Assembly (NCBI GenBank): GCA_016584305.1
Contig: JACEEZ010019088.1
Span: forward strand, 120,001-184,000
Length of the DNA stretch: 64,000 bases
Direction: 5' to 3'
From: Chionoecetes opilio
Taxonomy: Eukaryota > Arthropoda > Malacostraca > Decapoda > Majidae
Shown here: positions 58,288-64,000 of the stretch, piece after piece
How positions within the stretch are numbered: position 1 is the stretch's first letter
How the letters are laid out: every line of letters starts with the position of its first letter
Position numbers and translations under genes: made by a program
The notes under the pieces: model-generated
The model's input: only the letters and a program-made list of their open reading frames with translations
Database searches by the model: none
What the model was told of the DNA's origin: nothing

Positions 58288-59049
58288 AACTTGAGTGGAT
58301 CCACAATGACCAAACATGTGTCCGCAACACCTTCCTTGAGGCGTCACAACATACCGCCACAATACCTCGTGACCGTCATGATGGAAGACCAGGAACAGGA
58401 ACACAAACCCACGATGGAAGAACAAGAACAGGAACCCACGATGGAAGAACAAGAACAGGAACACAAACCCACGATGGAAGACCAGGAACAGGAACACAAA
58501 CCCACTAACACAAATGAGATTAGGGATGAATCTTATTTCAATCGAAATTATGAATGTGACATCTGTGGCAAGCTGTTCATTAAGAAAAGTCACCTTACGA
58601 CTCACACCGCCATCCACACAGGCGTCAAGAAGTTCAAATGTGATGAGTGTGGAAAGCAGTTCAATCAGAGAGGAAACCTGACCTTGCATGCCCTCACTCA
58701 TACACTGGAGAGAAACTTCCAATGCACCATATGTGGAAATACTTTTGCTTTAAAGGGTGACCTCAAAAGACATATCACTGGACATTCAGGCAAGAGAGAT
58801 TTCAAGTGTATCAAATGTGGGAAAAAATTTACACAGAAAAGCAACCTCACAACACACATGAATCTGCACACTCGTTTAAAGGACTACAAGTGTATAGAAT
58901 GTGGGAAGGAATTCTACATTAAAAGTAGTTTAACTCAGCATGTGCACGTCCATGTAAGCGAGAGAAAACATGAATGTCATAGATGTAATAGAAAGTTCTT
59001 AACAAAAGTAGAAGTAAAGACGCATCTCATAAGACACTGTCACGATTAA
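58288..59049 (+). CDS. C2H2 zinc-finger protein, six fingers
   Basis: The exon starts after an AG acceptor (58286-58287). The first in-frame ATG is 58306 (aca ATG acc), giving 247 residues to TAA at 59047-59049. The frame is open back to the acceptor, so an upstream coding exon is possible. An N-terminal region with four imperfect tandem repeats of MEDQEQEHKPT (58383-58505) is followed by six fingers: YECDICGKLFIKKS..., FKCDECGKQFNQRG..., FQCTICGNTFALKG..., FKCIKCGKKFTQKS..., YKCIECGKEFYIKS..., HECHRCNRKFLTKV.... All C2H2 ligands are present. Probably a nuclear DNA-binding protein. An AATAAA (59048-59053) overlaps the stop codon. It belongs to the same broad class as the gene at 36048 but has different linkers (e.g. 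HTGVKKF). Confidence 0.87.
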   Translation, partial: NLSGSTMTKHVSATPSLRRHNIPPQYLVTVMMEDQEQEHKPTMEEQEQEPTMEEQEQEHKPTMEDQEQEHKPTNTNEIRDESYFNRNYECDICGKLFIKKSHLTTHTAIHTGVKKFKCDECGKQFNQRGNLTLHALTHTLERNFQCTICGNTFALKGDLKRHITGHSGKRDFKCIKCGKKFTQKSNLTTHMNLHTRLKDYKCIECGKEFYIKSSLTQHVHVHVSERKHECHRCNRKFLTKVEVKTHLIRHCHD

Positions 59050-59393
59050 TAAATATGATACCAGAGTGAAGGCAGATCCATTAATTTTGTATTATGTGAC
59101 TTCTTTTACTACTGCCTTGGCCATGAGGGTATGTTGTCCTCGGGTATGTAACTAATGAGTAGAGTAGCTTTCTTTTTTCTTAATTTATTTATTTATTTAT
59201 TTAGGTGTAACCAGATGGATGTACAGATATACCAATGCATGATAATCTACTGAACCACTGGAATGATTGGGTATTACACTATTTAAAGAAAGGTTTGCTC
59301 CCTCCATGTAATAGTTGGTGTGTATGGTATTAAGGCTGAGAATGCTGCTGTGACATATGTACAGAAGTGGCCATAGGATTACTCTGCCTTTAT
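59050..59393. other. 3' flank of the zinc-finger gene
   Basis: AT-rich, with (TTTA)4 near 59187. No gene. Probably 3' UTR if the AATAAA at the stop is not used. Confidence 0.45.
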
Positions 59394-61440
59394 TACAATG
59401 TGCTCTGGGTACTGACTGGGGAATTTTTTAATATTATAGTTTCGTGACTTGGATGTATGTGACGTGAATATTGGTCTGATAATTTTTGTTGAATGTAAGA
59501 AGAATTTTGATTTGTCCCGAAGAGAATATTGGTGTGTATAACATTGGATACATAACCATTATTCACCCATGCCACTGCACATGAATTGCCGTTAGGGCAA
59601 AAAACACCCCACTCTTCCTGAGAAACTGAAGAACCTCAAATTCACTGTGGGCGATGGGGTTGGGTTCACGCTGAGGAATGATGTGATGCTACGTGTTTAC
59701 AGCAAGGAAATTTGATTTTTGCAGTGTTGTAGCATAAAAAACAATCAACCTGGATATTCACTTTGTTTGAGTTCAACATGACTTGGTGGATAGATGATAC
59801 ACAGCTGTCTATCACCTTCCTAGGATGGGTCAGTAAATGAATATATAGCGTATAATGTTTTGGGTCATTACTCAGGATTGTGGCAGTGTACGTAATTTAG
59901 ATGATTGTGTCTTACAGTCTTACAGAATATTCAATGAAAATATGCAAGGCCAAATCATAGGACCCGCTTTCCCCCTCTCACATAACAGTTGGGTCAGCAC
60001 CATTAAAAATAGCTGTTTAAGAGTCCCCTTTAAAGACTAATGGTGTGCTTGCATCACTAAAGACCTTGACTGCTTGTTATCTTCCTTTACTGCTGCATAA
60101 AATAATTTTTGTAAACACATCCTTATTTAGCCTCTTGTAGCTCCTTATTTTCTTGTGTTCTTATCTTTGACTTCTTTACAGTTTCATAGCATTGTTACAT
60201 GATTACTCTACAGCATATCTATTGCCCCTTAATTGAAGCAGCATTTACTCTGGCCTAAAAGCACATCCCAAAAAGGGGTTATTATGGTGGGCACATAATA
60301 ATGTTTCCTTCACTTATGAGTGTGTGGATGAATTGTGATGATGAGACTTCTGTACTAGGTATCTACTTTAGCTTAGTTAAGATTCCACAGCTTTCCTTGA
60401 ATTGTAACTCTCGTAACTATCTGGTATGTTATGTCCTGGTGTAACTCTCTTTATAATTTGTAGCTAGAGCACTGGTCATCACACCACACACATGGAGAGC
60501 CTCTGAAATGTAGAGTAAATTAGTGAGATCAGAATTTAGAGTCATCAGTACCTACCTGTGACTGTTCCTGTGATAACAATGACCACTACTTCACTATGAT
60601 ATGAGGTGCTTATTTCAGAAAGTCGATAAGCACCATAAATAAAAAAATGAGGAAATGGCTTAAAAGTTTTTCTACTGTATGTTCAAAATGTCATATCTTT
60701 TAAGGGGAGTGTCACACGAATATTTCCGGAAATATTTGTGTGACGCTCCCCTTAAAAGATATGACATTTTGAACATAGAAAAGCTTTGAAGCCATTTCTC
60801 AGTTTTTTGTTTGTGGCGCTTATCGACTTTCTGAAATAAGCGCCTCATATAAGCACAACAGTAGAAAAGTGATGGAAAAATTACAATGAGTATTAGGAAG
60901 AACAGTTACATGGTATTATTATGTAATTGTTTGAACACAGTGATGTCATAACTTACATTTATGTTGGAATTGCTCAATGTTGTTATTGGGTCTATACTAT
61001 TTTTGAATAAAGTTTTCCTTGAAACTACTACCTTGTGATTTAATGCACAATTTCAGTAAGCAATGGGTTTTTGTATCATGTACAGTAAGAAGTGTATATG
61101 TGTCTATAGCAGCATTTATGAGGAGCAGTGAAAGAAACCTGATGTGGCAATGTAATTTTTGTACAAAAAAGAGGACTGAGGAATGTCTAAAATTGCTTTT
61201 AAATTGTTGGTCATCGCTTTATAGAGACCAAATTTTCCTGTCACAGTTTATCCAATCCTGGGAGGAGACAAACTAAATAAACAATCCTGCCTGAATGAAT
61301 TGCAAAATTTAATTTACTACAGCACTACAATTACTCCTCGTCACAGTGCATTTTTTAAGCAAATCTTACTGGGCGACATTCTTTGGATATCCAGAAAGGT
61401 AAAGGCCTACCTGTTAAAATATAGTTTTTTGGATACAACA
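59394..61440. repeat. first copy of a >2-kb direct duplication
   Basis: 59394-61440 corresponds to 61954-64000, offset 2560-2566 bp. Differences are mostly 1-2-base indels in homopolymers and a few substitutions, clustered near the two ends of the copy. The copy contains a palindromic MITE and an AATAAA (61006-61011). The second copy runs to the window edge, so its full length is unknown. Confidence 0.93.
60600..60849. mobile_element. 250-bp near-perfect palindromic MITE, TA flanks
   Basis: TA at 60600-60601 and 60848-60849. The arms tgaggtgcttatttcagaaa ... agtgtcacacgaatatttcc pair with their complements around a centre at 60727/60728 with no loop (ttccggaa). About 122-128 bp per arm with few mismatches. 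No coding capacity. It could fold into one long hairpin RNA if transcribed. Confidence 0.85.
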
Positions 61441-61471
61441 ACTTCACCCTTTTATATGTTGGAGTATAAAT

Positions 61472-61840
61472 TGACGGCTTTGAAGTATGAAAAGCCTATT
61501 TTTGGGTCCCTGACAGAGCTAGTGCACTAAGCTATAGGATAGGAAAGATCGCCACCCAGGGCAAACCCTGGGTATACAGGCAACCAATACCCACATCTGG
61601 TTAGTATAACCAGGCTACACTCAGATCTGAAAGAAAAAGAAACACACGTCCGGCAACGCCGTGCCAATCCTGCCGAGGCCGGCGGTCCGCCAGCCGGCCC
61701 GGAGCTATCATAACCATCCCAATAATCATCCCCGGGGAGAGGGGCTGAAAACTTGGTGGGGAAGGAAGGGTGGGAGGCCGAAGGCCGTGCACTAGCTCTG
61801 TCAGGGACCCAAAAATAGGCTTTCATACTTCAAGCCGTCA
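61472..61840. repeat. inverted repeat, 56-bp and 54-bp arms
   Basis: 61472-61527 and 61787-61840 are inverted copies (agcctatttttgggtccctg; cagagctagtgcac) differing by two single-base indels. The 259-bp between them is GC-rich (ccgaggccggcggtccgcca). A related gagctagtgcactaag lies again at 61856-61871. It sits immediately left of the unresolved base, at the junction of the two large copies. Confidence 0.8.
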
Positions 61841-61945
61841 TTTTAGGTCCCCTTAGAGCTAGTGCACTAAGTACCGCCACTGGAGACGGGGCAAGAAGCC
61901 CCCGACCCCCGCGGGGTGGCAAAAGAGCAACTGCACAAAAACAAA

Positions 61946-61946
61946 N
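61946..61946. other. unresolved base (N), probable assembly join
   Basis: The only N in the window. It lies eight bases before the second copy of the >2-kb duplication begins. Confidence 0.95.
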
Positions 61947-61953
61947 GCCTTTT

Positions 61954-64000
61954 TACAATGTGCTCTGGGTACTGACTGGGGAATTTTTTAATATTATAGT
62001 TTCGTGACTTGGATGTATGTGACGTGAATATTGGTCTGATAATTTTTGTTGAATGTAAGAAGAATTTTGATTTGTCCCGAAGAGAATATTGGTGTGTATA
62101 ACATTGGATACATAACCATTATTCACCCATGCCACTGCACATGAATTGCCGTTCATGGCAGAAACACCCACTCATTCCTGAGAAACTGAAGAACCTCAAA
62201 ATTCACTGTGGGCGATGGGGTTGGGTTCACGCTGAGGAATGATGTGATGCTACGTGTTCTACAGCAAGGAAATTTGATGTTGCAGTGTTGTAGCATAGAA
62301 AACAATCAACCTGGATATTCACTTTTGTTTGAGTTCAACATGACTTGGTGGATAGATGATACACAGCTGTCTATTCACCTTCCTAGGATGGGTCAGTAAA
62401 TGAATATATAGCGTATAATGTTTTGGGTCATTACTCAGGATTGTGGCAGTGTACGTAACTTAGATGATTGTGTCTTACAGTCTTACAGAATATTCAATGA
62501 AACTATGCAAGGCCAAATCATAGGACCAGCTTCCTCCTCTCACATAACAGTTGGGTCAGCACCATTAAAAATAGCTGTTTTAAGAGTCCCTTGAAAGACT
62601 AATGGTGGTGCTTGCATCACTAAAGACCTTGACTGCTTGTTATCTTCCTTTACTGCTGCATAAAATAATATATGTAAACACATCCTTATTTAGCCTCTTG
62701 TAGCTTCCTTATTTTCTTGTGTTCTTATCTTTGACTTCTTTACAGTTTTCATAGCATTGTTACATGATTACTCTACAGCATATCTATTGCCCCTTAATTG
62801 AAGCAGCATTTACTCTGGCCTAAAAGCACATCCCAAAAAGGGGTTATTATGGTGGGCACATAATAATGTTTCCTTCACTTATGAGTGTGTGGATGAATTG
62901 TGATGATGAGACTTCTGTACTAGGTATCTACTTTAGCTTAGTTAAGATTCCACAGCTTTCCTTGAATTGTAACTCTCGTAACTATCTGGTATGTTATGTC
63001 CTGGTGTAACTCTCTTTATAATTTGTAGCTAGAGCACTGGTCATCACACCACACACATGGAGAGCCTCTGAAATGTAGAGTAAATTAGTGAGATCAGAAT
63101 TTAGAGTCATCAGTACCTACCTGTGACTGTTCCTGTGATAACAATGACCACTACTTCACTATGATATGAGGTGCTTATTTCAGAAAGTCGATAAGCACCA
63201 TAAATAAAAAACTGAGGAAATGGCTTCAAAGTTTTTCTACTGTATGTTCAAAATGTCATATCTTTTAAGGGGAGTGTCACACGAATATTTCCGGAAATAT
63301 TTGTGTGACGCTCCCCTTAAAAGATATGACATTTTGAACATAGAAAAGCTTTGAAGCCATTTTCTCAGTTTTTTGTTTGTGGCGCTTATCGACTTTCTGA
63401 AATAAGCGCCTCATATAAGCACAACAGTAGAAAAGTGATGGAAAAATTACAATGAGTATTAGGAAGAACAGTTACATGGTATTATTATGTAATTGTTTGA
63501 ACACAGTGATGTCATAACTTACATTTATGTTGGAATTGCTCAATGTTGTTATTGGGTCTATACTATTTTTGAATAAAGTTTTCCTTGAAACTACTACCTT
63601 GTGATTTAATGCACAATTTCAGTAAGCAATGGGTTTTTGTATCATGTACAGTAAGAAGTGTATATGTGTCTATAGCAGCATTTATGAGGAGCAGTGAAAG
63701 AAACCTGATGTGGCAATGTAATTTTTGTACAAAAAAGAGGACTGAGGAATGTCTAAAATTGCTTTTAAATTGTTGGTCATCGCTTTATAGAGACCAAATT
63801 TTCCTGTCACAGTTTATCCAATCCTGGGAGGAGACAAACTAAATAAACAATCCTGCCTGAATGAATTGCAAAATTTAATTTACTACAGCACTACAATTAC
63901 TCCTCGTCACAGTGCATTTTTAAGCAAATCTTACGGGCGCATTTTTTGGATATCCAGAAAGGTAAAGGCCCTACCTGTTAAAATATATTTTTTTGGATAC
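61954..64000. repeat. second copy of the >2-kb direct duplication
   Basis: Matches 59394-61440. It includes a second copy of the palindromic MITE (63165-63415) and of the AATAAA site. The sequence reaches the window edge still in the duplicated segment. Confidence 0.93.
63165..63415. mobile_element. palindromic MITE, duplicated copy
   Basis: Same 250-bp near-perfect palindrome as at 60600-60849, in the second copy of the large duplication, with the same TA ends. A few bases differ (for example gaggaaatggcttcaaag versus gaggaaatggcttaaaag). It is not an independent insertion. Confidence 0.85.

Noticed and set aside
58207..58722. 171-codon Phe/Leu-rich frame on the - strand
   Set aside because: Antisense of the Glu/Gln repeat and fingers of the zinc-finger gene.
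61019..61276. 85-codon frame present in both copies of the large duplication
   Set aside because: It begins at a TTG just after an AATAAA, has no domain, and its conservation is explained by the probable false duplication.

Overview
This is a eukaryotic, intron-containing window dominated by repeats. It most likely comes from an arthropod, and a malacostracan (decapod) crustacean fits best. The evidence is: very long CA/GA/CT/TA microsatellites; TTAGG-type (arthropod telomere-like) motifs inside satellites; several tRNA-derived SINE families; a short-LTR Copia-order retroelement; and many DNA-transposon miniatures (MITEs) with clear terminal inverted repeats. The species call is inference. 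Nothing looks bacterial: there are no operons, ribosome binding sites or CRISPR arrays.

Layout. 0.5-9.4 kb is mainly microsatellite and minisatellite DNA. Six coding exons between 3751 and 18406 (+) join in perfect phase into the 3' part of a host gene encoding one PDZ domain followed by two PH domains, with a polyadenylation signal at 18819. Its introns hold a SINE, a degraded LINE and simple repeats. 17.6-25 kb holds MITEs (hAT-like, pogo-like, piggyBac-like) and a mariner remnant. 25.4-28.6 kb is a cluster of nested long imperfect palindromes. 33.0-34.9 kb is a decayed Copia-order LTR element interrupted by an in-frame frameshift and stops. 35.8-38.4 kb is a tandem duplication of a C2H2 zinc-finger gene: one copy (36048-36929, -) is intact with nine fingers, the other (37957-38430, -) is a decayed copy, and a LINE fragment containing an expanded TA tract lies between them.

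43.3-58 kb is the most unusual part. A 1.43-kb element with TTAA ends and 20-bp inverted termini carries an exon resembling the N-terminal part of P2X7-intracellular-domain-like proteins. The same left terminus recurs about 2 kb away, next to a gene of an unassigned Cys/His-rich family (46269-47364, -). A second, diverged member of that family lies at 56792-57694 (+). Between the two members is a foldback-like composite (48930-53842) with mirrored arms and mirrored copies of a 28-29-bp satellite containing AACCT units. Within it, a 1-kb element with terminal inverted repeats carries about 29 satellite units and interrupts a 34-bp tandem array. A second foldback (54015-54830) has a 356-bp palindromic TTAA-flanked MITE in its loop.

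58.3-59.05 kb is a six-finger C2H2 gene (+). From 59394 to the window end the sequence is present twice (offset about 2560 bp) across a single unresolved N at 61946, which looks like an assembly or haplotype duplication. It also duplicates a 250-bp near-perfect palindromic MITE.

All homology statements come from reading motifs. No database search was run.
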